Part shown: one piece after another, positions 1 through 10,312 of the stretch | How positions within the stretch are numbered: the first letter of the stretch is position 1 | How the letters are laid out: each line of letters begins with the position of its first letter | DNA from: Persicaria tinctoria | Lineage: Eukaryota > Streptophyta > Magnoliopsida > Caryophyllales > Polygonaceae | Assembly (NCBI GenBank): GCA_037127255.1 | Contig: JBANSL010000012.1 | Span: 36,385,115-36,449,114, forward strand | Reading direction: 5' to 3' | Length of the DNA stretch: 64,000 bases | Program-made: the position numbers and the translations under genes | The notes under the pieces: generated by a model | Database searches by the model: none | What the model was told of the DNA's origin: nothing | The model's input: only the letters and a program-made list of their open reading frames with translations

Positions 1-89
1 CCTCACTGTATAAAAAATAAGGGTAAAGAAAGAAACTCACTAGACAGACGTGCTAATTGTCAGAATCGAGTGGCATTGCTTCTGTAGAA

Positions 90-1030
90 CTGGTCGATTT
101 TGGGTGATCTGGTCGATTTCGACCTAAATTACTCGATATTGAGTGAGGCTGCTGCTTCTTTGTTTGTTCCTGCAAAAATTGTTAGAAAAGAAATACCCAC
201 AATAGAAAAACTTAAAAATAATGTCCAAAAACCGAAAACAAAAGCAACAATGTCCCAAAATCCCAAAACCTAATTATCTATTTACAAGCTCTAGACTTTA
301 TAGTCGCTAGGTCGACTTCGCCATTAAGCTCAAGGTGGCATCTGCAGGGCCCATGTAGCTTGGGCTTCAAACAAGACTCCATTCTTGTCCATCCGCTGCA
401 GTCCGCCTGAATGGATCTTGTTCACCGTGAAAGGTCCCATCTTCTTCTTTTTGAACTTGTTAGGGAACCAATAATCATTTGATTTGGAGAGATAGAATTT
501 GTCTCCTACTTCGTATTCCTTAGGATCGTCATTGGAAACTCTACATAAGCGCACATACAAAGGCAAACCTCTCCCATGTATAGATAAATCTTTAATGGAA
601 ATGGGAGAAGAGACGTCCATACCTTGGCTTACCTTTGCAGATTCGGTGTCCTTCCGCTCCTGAGGATCTGGTCGATATCAACCAATTTTACTCGATATCG
701 ACTGCTGCTGTTCTGGTGGAGATTCGGTCGATGTAGACGAAGATGGGTCGATTTGGGTTGGTCGATATCGACCAAGATTGGTCAATATCGAGTGATGTTG
801 CTCGATTCCATTTGCATTCGTCTCTGGTGGGGAAATCGACTCAACTTGGGTTGGTCGATATCGACCGAGATTGGTCGATATCGAGTTGTTGCTCGATTTC
901 TGCTGGCTCGATTTCTGGTGGCAGAGTTGGCTCCATATGATCTGGTCGATATCGACCAAGGGTGGTCGATATCGAGTGCTGCTGTAGCGCAGTCGACTCC
1001 GCTGCAGAATATTGGTTGATTTTGACCTCA
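90..1030. repeat. TCGANNTCGA motif array (internal region of element A)
   Basis: Copies of TCGATATCGA, TCGATTTCGA and close variants recur every 20-40 bases, often as GGTCGATATCGACC followed by AAGATTGG and a second copy. The motif is a 10-bp palindrome with a variable two-base centre. The bases between copies are not conserved, so this is not a simple tandem satellite. Related copies occur at 1900-2050, 4840-5040 and 5900-6190 in the same element, and as TCGATCTCGA/TCGAGGTCGA in the related solo LTR at 15698-17966. All reading frames through it give low-complexity peptides, so I do not call it coding. Confidence 0.85.
330..620 (-). pseudogene. Integrase C-terminal remnant of element A
   Basis: A 96-codon open frame. 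Its second half (from about residue 37) resembles the C-terminal domain of plant gypsy integrases: a V-G-D-K start, a basic F-K-K-K-K stretch, then G-P-F-T-V and a K-N-G turn. In full elements this part follows the integrase core and precedes the 3' LTR. Here the core, RNase H and reverse transcriptase are missing upstream, so it is a relic left by a large internal deletion or recombination. The first 36 residues are not recognised. Called from motif resemblance only. Confidence 0.55.
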
Positions 1031-1143
1031 TACTTAAGACCTGGAAAAGCATCCGAAAAATAGTTAGTCCATATCGACTTACCTTGGTTGACATTGAGTG
1101 AATTTTCTGTTTCTTCGTTTAGGATGGACATGATCTCCTCCAC

Positions 1144-2364
1144 CTAGGCTTCAATATCCCTCTTTTCTAGATCCTCGGGGGTCATGTTTCTTACCTTAGG
1201 CTCCCCGCAAGTAATGTACCTGGCTGATATGGATTTTACCTCTTCCATGGGACCTGTGTGCCTTTCGGTTTTATTAAAGGAATATTCAATTACCTCATCG
1301 CTGATGTTGAAAGTGAGCACCCCCTTTCTTACGCTTATGTTGGCATCCACCGTTGCCAAGAATGGCCTTTCTAGAATGATTGGACAAGCAGGGTCCTCTG
1401 CCATATCCATAACTAAGAAATCAGCAGTGACAAAGAACTTACCTACTTGTACTGGTACATTGTCCACCATGCCTGTTGGGATGACCACCGTGTCGTTTGT
1501 CATGTATAACTTTGCATCCACGGGCTCTAGAGCACCTATCTTAATCTTGGACCAGATTGATAAAGGCATTATACTCACACTGGCTCCCAAGTCAAATAAA
1601 GCATTAAATTTGTATTGACCAAATCCAATGGTTATAGTAAACTTACCTGGATCTGGCCTTTTCTCTAGAACGTTCATCTGGCTACACTCCTCTGCGATCT
1701 CAGTCATAGACTGCTTTTTGCTTAGGATCTCCTTGAGGAACTTGACATAGGATGGCATCTCATTAAGAGCTTCTGTGAAGGGTATGGTGACGTTGAGCCT
1801 TTGAAGCATCTTTTTGAAACGCTGGAATTTCTTTTCTGCTGGATCCTTCAAGGATTTCGTCGGGAACGTCAGTGTTTTCTTCATCGAAGGTGCTGATGTC
1901 GAGTGGAGGGGGTCAATATCGATCTGTGTCTGGTCGATATCGACCGATGTCCGGTCGATATCGGCTGGACTGGATGAATTTTGGGCAGGCATTGCATCTT
2001 GGTCGATATCGAGCTGGGTCTGGTCGATATCAACTGGTTTGATCGATATCGAGTTGTCTCCAACTCCTTCCTCCTCCGTCGTTCGCTCGAGCGTTTGCAT
2101 CTGTCGCCCACTCTTTAGATTCATGGCAGCTACATGTCCTGTAGATTTAGTCTTAGGATAATTAGGTTCAGAGGATCCAAGGAGCATACCTGATTGTTTA
2201 GGGACGGATGTTGCCAGCTGATCAATCTGTTCCTCAATCGATTTCCGCCAAATATCGATTTCTCCAAGCCTAGAGTTGACACCATGCATCTGAGTGTAGA
2301 TGGAATTGATAGATTGCTTGGTGTCTGAATGATTCCTCCGCATCTCCTCAAGAATGGTCTGCAT
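1144..2364 (-). CDS. gag C-terminal part plus retropepsin-like protease of element A
   Basis: Open frame of 406 codons. Residues 1-60 are the gag C-terminal region with a predicted helix. Residues 100-155 are a low-complexity linker in which the pentapeptide VDIDQ recurs, because the DNA there carries TCGATATCGA copies. Residues 245-365 match the aspartic protease of Athila/Tat elements: FDLGAS at 257-262 holds the catalytic Asp, followed by the hydrophobic SIMPLS strand, and ILERPF at 330-335 is the conserved distal motif. The active site reads D-L-G-A rather than the common D-T/S-G-A. The frame ends just before the motif array and does not continue into reverse transcriptase. The first ATG is internal: the gag frame upstream is open through it, so the true start lies upstream. 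Confidence 0.7.
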   Translation of the reverse strand: MQTILEEMRRNHSDTKQSINSIYTQMHGVNSRLGEIDIWRKSIEEQIDQLATSVPKQSGMLLGSSEPNYPKTKSTGHVAAMNLKSGRQMQTLERTTEEEGVGDNSISIKPVDIDQTQLDIDQDAMPAQNSSSPADIDRTSVDIDQTQIDIDPLHSTSAPSMKKTLTFPTKSLKDPAEKKFQRFKKMLQRLNVTIPFTEALNEMPSYVKFLKEILSKKQSMTEIAEECSQMNVLEKRPDPGKFTITIGFGQYKFNALFDLGASVSIMPLSIWSKIKIGALEPVDAKLYMTNDTVVIPTGMVDNVPVQVGKFFVTADFLVMDMAEDPACPIILERPFLATVDANISVRKGVLTFNISDEVIEYSFNKTERHTGPMEEVKSISARYITCGEPKVRNMTPEDLEKRDIEA

Positions 2365-4554
2365 GTCATCTTTCTTACCTTCTCTGTCAGGGTGACCAGG
2401 AGCTCTGTAGGGAAGGGGATTTTGATGTTGGGGTTGGCGATAATAGCTCCAGTTCTGGTTCTGATGTGGCCCTGAGTAATGTCCCCCCGCATACCTTACC
2501 TCTTCGTGGGTTTCTCATTGATGTACTTGATCGACGTGTGGGCATGCAATGATGTTGTGCCTCACAGACCCACACTCCAAACAAGGTTTATCTTTAGAGA
2601 GGAATTTAACCTGTTTGGTAAGGCGACGTACCTGATCGTTGTGAAACTGGTCCCTGACGTCCGGATCAACCTCCTTAGGTGGCTCATACAATGGCATAGA
2701 TGGGGCAGGCCTTTCATACCTTTCATCATAAGAGGCCGCAGAAGTCCCATATGTGTTGTCGTAGTTGGCCAGTGTCTCAAACACCTCCCAAGCACGGCGC
2801 AGAGTGTACTCGAGATACCCATAGGCAGTGTAGTTGATGATCCGGTCCTTAGTAGGCGCATCCAGTCAATTGAAGATAATCTCCTGGATGACGTAGGGTC
2901 ATGCGTATGATAGGATTTAAGAAGCCTCTTGTAGCACTCCCACACCTATGCAAGTGTTTCCCCTGTCTTCTGTCTGAAAGCCGTGATCTGTTGTCTGAGA
3001 GCAGTCACCTTTGCAGGAGGAAAGAACTTGTTGATGAACAAGTCCTGCAGTTCGTCCCATGTGCGAATTGATCGTGCAAGCAATCCTTTCAGCCACTGTT
3101 GTGCTATTCCTACAAGAGACCAACGAAAAGCCTTTAGTTTTAGATATTCTAAATTAGCACCATCTGCTATAGCTTCACATAAATCTATAAAAGTGGTGAC
3201 ATGCTCTAAAGGACATTCATTGATTCTTCACCTAAATTGACTCCTTCTAATTTCAGTAATAAAAGAAGGACGAATTTCAAAATTAATATCGGGAAAAACG
3301 ATCGGTGATTCTGGAACTTCCAGAGTAGGATGCAGATACTCCTTTGTGTTGGCTGGGATATGCCTCATCTGCTCCTCAAGTTGCCTCCTCGCGTTGTTCT
3401 CGCGATCTACCATTGCCTCCCACCGCTGCTGGTTCTGTGTATATTCCGCCTCTCGTCGGGCGTGTTTTGCTTCTCTAGTGGTGAATTGATGTGGATCAAG
3501 ATGGCCTTATGTGAGTCAAACAATGATCTTGATTCAAACGAGCTCTCAAGAATGATTCGAGGGCCATTGATGGCAAAGAATGTCATCCTTAAGAGGAAGA
3601 AGAAGGCGTCACCATGGATTAAAGAAAAGATATTATTTAATTATTATTATTATTATTATTTAGTTATTTCCATATTTTGTAACTCCTATGTAGTTGGAAC
3701 TATTTATGGATCTCTTATTTTTAGTAATAATTAGTTAGGCGAATAAAAGGGAAAATGAAAGTTTATCTCTTTTAGATATTTTCCTTGACCGCTAAGTAGG
3801 AATATTTATCTAGGATTTATTTATTAGTATTATTAGGATTTAATATTTATTTATCTGAGTCAAAACTCTATCTTTTGTAAAGATAGAATTGACAAGCTTT
3901 GTTATTTAAACCCTTTTCTACATTTAAGAAAGCATATTGAATATAGAATTGAAGAAACCCTTTGGCTAAAGGGTTCCTCTATTATCAATCCTCCGCTTTC
4001 GATTACAATCCGTTCGAAGGCTTTCATTACATTGCAATTCACTTTCATTCACTTTCATTAAGTGTTTGTTGAGTACATTCGATCGAAATAATTCCACATT
4101 ATTATTCATTCGGTCGGACTATTGGAGAGCACTAGGCACACGCACCGTCGGCCGATTCAAGTGCAAGTAGCCGCCATTGTTGACCAGCCAAGCTACTTAT
4201 TTGATTGCAATGGTGCAGCTTCCAGAATTGTGGCCCAAATTAATTTAAGTTGTTAAATTAATTAGCAACTCACGGAGTTTACTCGTTACAAATTCGGCAT
4301 CAAGGAACGGGAATCAAGGAGCATAAGCAAGATCGCACTTTTAGTTTAGCAATTGGCCGGCCTAGCCAATTACTATACATCATGAATTCCTCTATCCGTA
4401 GGTGGAGTTGTTCAAGCTCCTGTGCTGGTGTAAGCATGACCGCATTCTCATCGTAGGGTATCGACATGAGTCTCCTCCTAAGCCTTTGCAAAAGATGGAA
4501 AAATCGCTCAGGCTCGAGAATTGGGTGTATGGGTGTGCAGTCAGTTCTTCGCAT
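2365..4554 (-). pseudogene. Degenerate gag of element A, split by a solo LTR
   Basis: The probable gag start is the ATG at 4554. The N-terminal part runs to 4383, is interrupted by the solo LTR at 3487-4382, and resumes at 3486. If the insert and one copy of the duplicated TGAAT are discounted, the frame is continuous across the join, which supports both the insertion and the gag call. Around 2950-3240 a stretch with a W-L-K-G-L signature matches the retrotransposon gag domain (PF03732 type). At 2542-2583 there is a CCHC zinc knuckle with spacing C-x2-C-x4-H-x4-C. Several stops and frame changes between about 2800 and 3240 break the ORF, so it cannot make full Gag. Confidence 0.75.
3487..4382 (+). 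mobile_element. Solo LTR (896 bp) with perfect target-site duplication
   Basis: Begins TGATGT and ends ACATCA, a perfect 6-bp terminal inverted repeat, and is flanked by direct copies of TGAAT (3482-3486 and 4383-4387). These are the hallmarks of an LTR with a 5-bp duplication and no internal region. A TATA-like TTATTTAAACCC lies near 3901-3912, which sets plus as the likely transcription strand. An ATT microsatellite lies near 3639-3662. Unlike the other LTRs in this window it has no TCGANNTCGA motif array. The family is not recognised. It interrupts the gag of element A, so it is younger than A. Confidence 0.85.
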
Positions 4555-4651
4555 GCACCTGAAAAACAAGAACAAAAAGAAACAAGTAAAAAGAAACTAA
4601 AAAAGCAAAAAGAAGAGTAAAAGGAACTTAAAAACGGCGCGATTGATTGCT

Positions 4652-4669
4652 TCCCCGACAACGGCGCCA
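4652..4669 (-). other. Primer-binding site of element A (tRNA-Asp)
   Basis: The minus strand reads TGGCGCCGTTGTCGGGGA, the complement of the 3' end of plant tRNA-Asp including CCA, with one mismatch. It lies 3 bases inside the LTR end at 4673, the expected place. Confidence 0.85.
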
Positions 4670-4672
4670 ATT

Positions 4673-5586
4673 TGTTGTTGCAGGATGATGGTCAAATATG
4701 AAATATAAATAAAATATAAAGCAAACTGACTCCCTGTTTCAGCAAATAAATACAAGACTTCCTCCTGTTGTAGTAGAAGGCAGTCAGGATCGATCCACGA
4801 GGAAGCATGTCAGCGCCCGCCTTTTCAGTTCTAGAAAACCTCTCGATTTCGACCAGAAGAGCACTCGATATCGACCTATCTAGTTTATATCGACCACACT
4901 GTCGATAGAAAACTATAACACATAAACAACAGAAGCAGAAACAAAAAGAAACAAACTGGTCGATATCGAACTACTTACTCGATATCGACTTAACTCCTCG
5001 ACGTCGACCAACAGTGCTCGAAATCGACTAATCACATAACCAAAGATCGAAACTTTTAGCAAGACAGAACACGAAACTGATGAAATAAATCAAAAAAACT
5101 AAAGACTTCCAAGATCAGGGTTTCAACACCACAACGATAACCATGTAAAATAACACATAAAGGTATAAAAGACCATGCTTTTCATCAAATAACTCTCGTT
5201 ATTAACAAATAGGAAGATAGATGATTTCCCATAAACCCTAATTGTTACTAACCCTTTTTCACATAATTAATCCAAGTTGCATTAAGATCACTTTTGCTTT
5301 AATAACACAAACAAGGACCACCTTCAACTTTCGCAAAAGAATCATGTTCGTAGGGATAGAAGACAAATCGCATCAAAAGATTGTACCTTTAGCGCATCAC
5401 CTTACATGGCTACCGTCGGGCTCACCCCGACCCTAGAAGTTGGGTGACTACTCGCTCTTCATCATGAATAAACACATTAATAATAAAAAGGAACTAACTT
5501 GCATTAAATAAAATCAAACAAAACTTACAACCGATCGAATCCAAACCGTCTCTCAACTTCTCCAACCTCTCTCGGCCACAATGCTC

Positions 5587-5617
<31 letters not shown>

Positions 5618-6396
5618 ATGTGACTAATTGGAACTGAAATTGAATGCATAAAACTCAGCCCCTAAGGCTTTATTTATAGTATTCCTTCCCTAGCTAATCT
5701 AGGAAAGAAATATCTATCTATATCTAAACTTTCTATCTAATAACATTAAGATAAAATTTGCAAATTAAATCTAAAAGAAAACTATATCTAAAGTGGATAG
5801 ATCTCTCTTGGACTTGATAAATCTTCTCTTGAGTTGATAGAATATCTCTTGCTTCATATGGAAGAAAGTCAGCTCAGCACTCGGACTCGGAATCGACTCG
5901 AAATCGTCTCTGGGGGTTGGTCGATATCGAGTTGATTTCTCGGATTCGTCTTCTGACCATTCAATATAGACTCTGGCAGGAATTTCGACTTGGTATTTGT
6001 TCGATATCGACCAACATAGGTCGAAATCGACCTCTCTTTGTTTCTTCACTCGATCTCGGTCTCCGGGTGGAAATCGACCTGATTGACTCGATATCGACCT
6101 CTTCTGGTCCGCTCCCATTCTCTGGTCGATTTCTGACTTTTCTGCTCGATTTGATCTATTCGATATCGACCTACTCTAGTCGATATCGACCAATTTGTGA
6201 TTTTCCTTTCTCTCCCCGAATTGTTGTAAAACGCCTCGATTTCTGCGAAATTAAACAGAAACTAGTGTAGACTCCATAATTTGGCAATTAAGCATAAACT
6301 ACATAGAATCTGTACTTTTCTAACCCAAATGTATGAAATGCATGCAGAAATTGATATAAAAGTAAGTATAAAACATGGCAAATTAGGCTCACAACA
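4673..6396 (-). repeat. 5' LTR of element A
   Basis: Runs from TGTTGT to ACAACA (1724 bp). It is homologous over both ends to the plus-strand LTR at 15698-17966: the reverse complement of 6255-6396 matches 15698-15860, and that of 4673-4840 matches 17815-17966. It holds two clusters of TCGATATCGA-type motifs (4840-5040 and 5900-6190) and a TC microsatellite at 5581-5616. The inner boundary is fixed by the adjacent tRNA-Asp PBS. The outer boundary abuts the gag of element B. Confidence 0.85.
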
Positions 6397-6971
6397 AACC
6401 TTCTTGAACCGCTCAACATACTCATAAAGACTCTCCGTATGTGATTGCTCAATACTAGATAGCTTCTTCTTGAGTTTGTTGAGGCGAGTAGCAGGAAAGT
6501 ATTTTTGCAGGAAAGCTTTCTTCAATTCAACCCAAGTAGTAATGCTTTCAGGTGGTAGGTAATAAAGCCAATTGCTTGCAGAATCTTTCAAGGTAAAGGG
6601 GAACACTCTTAATATCAACTGGTCATCGGTAAGGCCTTAGGGTCTAAGTCTATCACACAGACTCACAAAGGAAGCAAGGTGTTTGTTTGGTTCCTCCCAG
6701 ACAATCCATGAAAATAGGGTAAAATAGTAGACCGATTCAAGTTTTACTCAAATCTTGAACCCTCAGGGAGATTAGAAAGTCTAATTGCAAGTGGTTGAGC
6801 ACTCAAATTAGGTTCCTTTAAGTTTCTCAGGGTTCTTCTTAGCGGATCATCAACTTCGTCTCTCATCTCCTTATGTGTGTCAAAATCGAGCCTCCTTTTC
6901 AACATAAGATATCTTTCAATCTCATAATCAAAAGACAGAGACAATAAATTAGAAGATCTAGTTTGAACCAT
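6397..6971 (-). pseudogene. gag (5' part) of element B, truncated by element A
   Basis: Starts at the ATG at 6971 (peptide MVQTRSS). The N-terminal frame runs to about 6744, where it shifts. The second frame (6397-6618) carries the retrotransposon gag domain (PF03732 type): an F-P-F-T-L-K-D-S-A-S-N-W-L opening, a T-T-W stretch, then a K-Y-F-P segment and a Y-E-Y-V-E-R-F-K motif. The coding sequence is cut at 6396 by the LTR of element A. The frame change near 6650-6740 shows the copy was already decaying or decayed after insertion. Product would be capsid-like Gag. Confidence 0.8.
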
Positions 6972-7058
6972 AAAAGGACATAAAAGACTCAAAGAAAAAC
7001 AAAAACAAAAACAAAAGAGAATTAATGATAGAAATAAAGAAAAGCAAACTCTTTCTTC

Positions 7059-7076
7059 TCCCCGACAACGGCGCCA
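7059..7076 (-). other. Primer-binding site of element B (tRNA-Asp)
   Basis: Same 18-base tRNA-Asp complement as in element A (TGGCGCCGTTGTCGGGGA on the minus strand), 6 bases from the LTR end at 7083. The shared single mismatch in A and B suggests related lineages. Confidence 0.85.
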
Positions 7077-7082
7077 AGAATT

Positions 7083-8356
7083 TGGTGCAGGACGAACGTT
7101 GTTGGCACTTTCGCCCTTTTCCAAATAGTAATAAAAATCTTAACTCAAAGCTCAAAACCAATAGATTAATAAATCAATGAATTGATAAACCAAACAACTA
7201 CTAGTATAGCGATGAAGTCCGAAGTCGAACCCACGGAGAGAAGCGGATTACCATCAATATCTCTAACAAAGACTCTTGTGACAAAAACAAAGACTTGTGA
7301 CAAATTGATAAGGAAGTAAAGTAACCAACTTTATGGTTGCAAAGTAATTGGTAATATAATAGAGAATATATTTCACCTGTAATTCTCTGACAATGGTTGA
7401 GAATCATGGTCTTAGGATTGATTAATTAATTACTCATAAACATATGTCTACTTGCCTAAAGTTGAAGGATCCACAGGGATACAATCACCTTAGTCAATAT
7501 CACTAAAGAATAGCATTAAGGACTCAAGTAATTAGACCAATTGACATATCGATTCAATGCAAATTAGAAACAAATAGGCGCAAGCCAACATCAACCCTAA
7601 TTGACACCTATCAACATAGATCAATTAAAATCATGCACTACAAAGAAAAAGAAATATCACTACTTCAATACCTTCGTTTGCTATCAAGAACACAACAACG
7701 AATTCATAGCTAAGATGCAATTCCTAACATGGTGATCAATCATAGAAAGAAACACAAATATAATCAATAAGCACAAGATGATAAATATAAATATGAATTA
7801 CTAAATAGAATCAAATCCTCATAATCCAAACAACCATGTCTTCGAACCACATGCGAAACTATGAGTTTAGCAACTCATAGGCCAAAAAACCCTATCTCTA
7901 ATTGTGTTCATTGTCTCACAACGCTATGGGACACACAGCTGGAACAACCAAATAAAACCTAATAAAGAGTCGTGCAAACCCTAGAAATATAATAATATTA
8001 TAATAGGAAATAGAATCTTCAGATCCAAATCGTAATCGCTAGAAACAGCATCAGGACGGCCGCCGCCTAAAGCACGGCGGGCGCCGCCCTTTGCAGTGAT
8101 AGATTATCCTCTTTTCTTCGATGTTGTGCTTCCTTGCTCCTCTCTAGCCTCTTCCTCAGCCTTCATATGCTCCAAAACATGTCTCATAAGCTCTTCCAAG
8201 GTCGGAATGTAACTCTGCAGAAACACTAAAAAGGCGTAGATTTCGAACTTGAATACTTCACAAGCAATTTATTAAACTAGACTAAAACATATGCAAAACA
8301 CCTATCTAAATGCAATAAGAAATACCTATAATGCCTATATGAAATATGGATTATCA
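7083..8356 (-). repeat. 5' LTR of element B
   Basis: About 1274 bp, starting TGATAATCC and ending CCTGCACCA on the minus strand. The inner end is fixed by the PBS; the outer end is placed where homology to the MULE coding region resumes beyond 8357. It includes a GC-rich inverted stretch near 8050-8095. A target duplication cannot be checked because the other LTR is outside the window. Confidence 0.65.
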
Positions 8357-10312
8357 GTCGGTGAACCTACAAGTTATAGGTTGAGTTACTTTCCCCCGCA
8401 CAAAAATATTAGGTGACAAGTGGAATATTAACATGTGACAAGGAACACAGTATTCACAACTAACGTAAGACTTACGTGGACACGAGGTTCCGTCCAATCA
8501 TATCAGAAGTAGCATGGTGGTTATGGATGTGGTTGATGTTGATGCCACATGTGTGCTCCTGGATATACTTTCGGATGGATCACGTAGTGTTGCGGTGGTA
8601 AGGCGAGGTCCTACACATCCACGCGCAGTTTGGGTCCACACAAACAACGACTAGGATCGTTTTTGTAGACCTCTTCGCAATAAACTCGAAGTACTTCTCC
8701 GCCGCATTCCAGCGAAGGTGAGTCTGCATATCAGCCTTCGATGCGAATAATTGTCCCTCTGAAAGTTGAATAATGTTGTGTGGTGGGTCCTGGGTATGAG
8801 CCGTTGCTCTATCTACCATAGCGTCAATGTTCTCAATATATGGTAGGTGGGGATGCGCTACTCCTGGGCCTAAAATGTTCAAGTTCCTTCATCACCTCAT
8901 CCTCGACTCCCCCCCCCCCTCAACCAACACCCTCATACTCGTGTCCTCCTCTACACCGTTCGACTCCAAGTCATCCCAGTCTTCTTCGAGCTTCACTTCA
9001 TAACCTTTGTACTCGAACGAGTCCCTAAACTCGGTCGTTGGGGTTTGCCCATCGTCATCCTCCTCCTGCTGCTAATGCATATCACATCAAAACCCTAACC
9101 CATGTCACTTGAAGAGGTATCCATGTCACCCAATTCTATCATGTCCAGACCCTGTACCCTGTCACTTGAACAGATTCCCTTGTCAGCTGATTTAGTACCC
9201 TTGTCGGGAATGTCCATCGCAACCAACTCCTTACTCTTCCCTATGGCCTCAATCACATCTCCCCCAACATATAACACGCCATCTACACACACGAGGCTTT
9301 GATGTGCCTTACCGTTTGCCCCAGCATTCACAATTTCAGCCAAATCGTCCACTTTTTAGGAGGACAGTGACCTACTCAGGCATTCTTCCTTGGCAGGTTG
9401 TTTTACTTCAAATCTCTCCGCCTCCAATGGTCCGACATATATCGCAAGGGGCCATGGATCTTCTCCACACTTCAAGTTAGGAAATTTAAACGCCTCGAGG
9501 TCGTCATCATCGGCAGTTATGATCGGTTGACCCCCTTCTTTCGACTTCGGCACGTACGACAACGCCTACTCTACATATGAAGCACCATCGCCACCCTTCA
9601 GCTTGATTAGGTTTTTCAAATAGATGAAGTCAATGTCCTGTTTTATGATGATACACCCATGTACCTCCCTCGACCACCCGAGAACCATGAAGGATAAGAG
9701 TGACGCATACCAACGTGGAACCTGAAAAACGAAACCAAGGTTGAGAAGAGAGATTGATATATGGGTATCTAACGCTATAGATGAAGAGTACTTTGCCAAA
9801 AACACTTACCCCTTTCATTTGCCAACAAAGATTTATGGGGGATCACATTGACACGGAGATTGTGATCACTGACAGGGGCATAGATTGAAGCCGACAAGTG
9901 CTCTGCAACTGGAACTGCAAGCCGGAAGCTTGTCTTCGTTGGTGGAACATTCTCCATCTCTCTCTCCATCTATTTCTGTTGCAGAACTTCTGGGAGAATG
10001 GAGAAAATAAAAAGCATCTCTCCTCATCCTCTTTTATCTCATACAAAATGGTAAAAGGATTAAGAACATCACATCACTCATCACCTCACCCTCTCTCCAT
10101 TTTTTGGCATCAAAACCCCACCCTCACTTTCTTCTATTCCCTCCTTACGTGTTCCCTCGTCGGGACAGACTTGCTACCGGACCTTTAGGTCACTAATTTT
10201 ATTTCCACAAATAACCCCCTAACATACTTTTACGTTTTCCCCAAAAAATATAATGGTCTATCTATGCAAGTCCTTTAAAAAATGGTATATCTATGCAAAT
10301 AACCCTTTGAAA
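8357..10312 (-). mobile_element. MULE-1: 5' part of a MuDR-type Mutator-like element
   Basis: The decayed transposase gene described next, plus a probable terminal repeat whose outer end on the minus strand reads GGGTTATTTGCATAGATATA, typical of plant MULE ends (about 10200-10312). The 3' half and the other terminal repeat are displaced by element B. The 9-bp duplication cannot be tested here. Confidence 0.6.
8476..9969 (-). pseudogene. MuDR-type transposase, N-terminal exons, decayed
   Basis: The first exon starts at the ATG at 9969 and ends near 9811 at a GTAAG donor. The next begins after a CAG near 9721. It reads through W-Y-A-S-L and an acidic linker but has stops near 9565 and 9355. 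At 8580-8882 is the MuDR DNA-binding domain: L-F-A-S-K-A-D-M followed by a basic stretch, a C-V-D-P-N-C-A-W zinc-binding segment and, further on (about 8480-8580), a H-M-C then H-x-H-N-H-H-A-T segment. That exon ends at a GTAAG donor at 8476. The DDE catalytic domain is absent, removed by element B. No functional transposase can be made. Confidence 0.75.

Larger units (their letters stand above)
1..6396 (-). mobile_element. Element A: non-autonomous Ty3/gypsy (Athila/Tat-like) retrotransposon, 3' part outside the window
   Basis: Read on the minus strand the order is 5' LTR (4673-6396), a primer-binding site matching the 3' end of plant tRNA-Asp (4652-4669), degenerate gag, an aspartic protease ORF, then a short integrase C-terminal remnant running toward base 1. 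Athila/Tat elements typically combine a tRNA-Asp PBS with this style of protease. No reverse transcriptase, RNase H or integrase core is present: only about 520 bp separates protease from the integrase remnant, and those bases are mostly a TCGANNTCGA motif array. The 5' LTR end falls inside the gag of element B, so A inserted into B. The 3' LTR and the target duplication are not visible. Moderate decay (frameshifts in gag, one nested solo LTR). Confidence 0.85.
6397..8356 (-). mobile_element. Element B: Ty3/gypsy retrotransposon, 5' LTR and gag start only
   Basis: On the minus strand: LTR (7083-8356), tRNA-Asp PBS (7059-7076), then gag, which stops at 6396 where element A is inserted. The rest of B must lie beyond the left edge of the window on the far side of A. 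At 8356 B abuts a MULE transposase gene, so B inserted into that MULE. The primer is the same as in A, but the LTR sequence is different and lacks the TCGANNTCGA motif. Confidence 0.8.

Noticed and set aside
3330..3734. Plus-strand coding tail of a gypsy polyprotein in front of the LTR at 3487
   Set aside because: The TGATGT...ACATCA ends and the TGAAT duplication enclose the interval exactly, so it is all LTR; the upstream part of the frame is antisense to gag.
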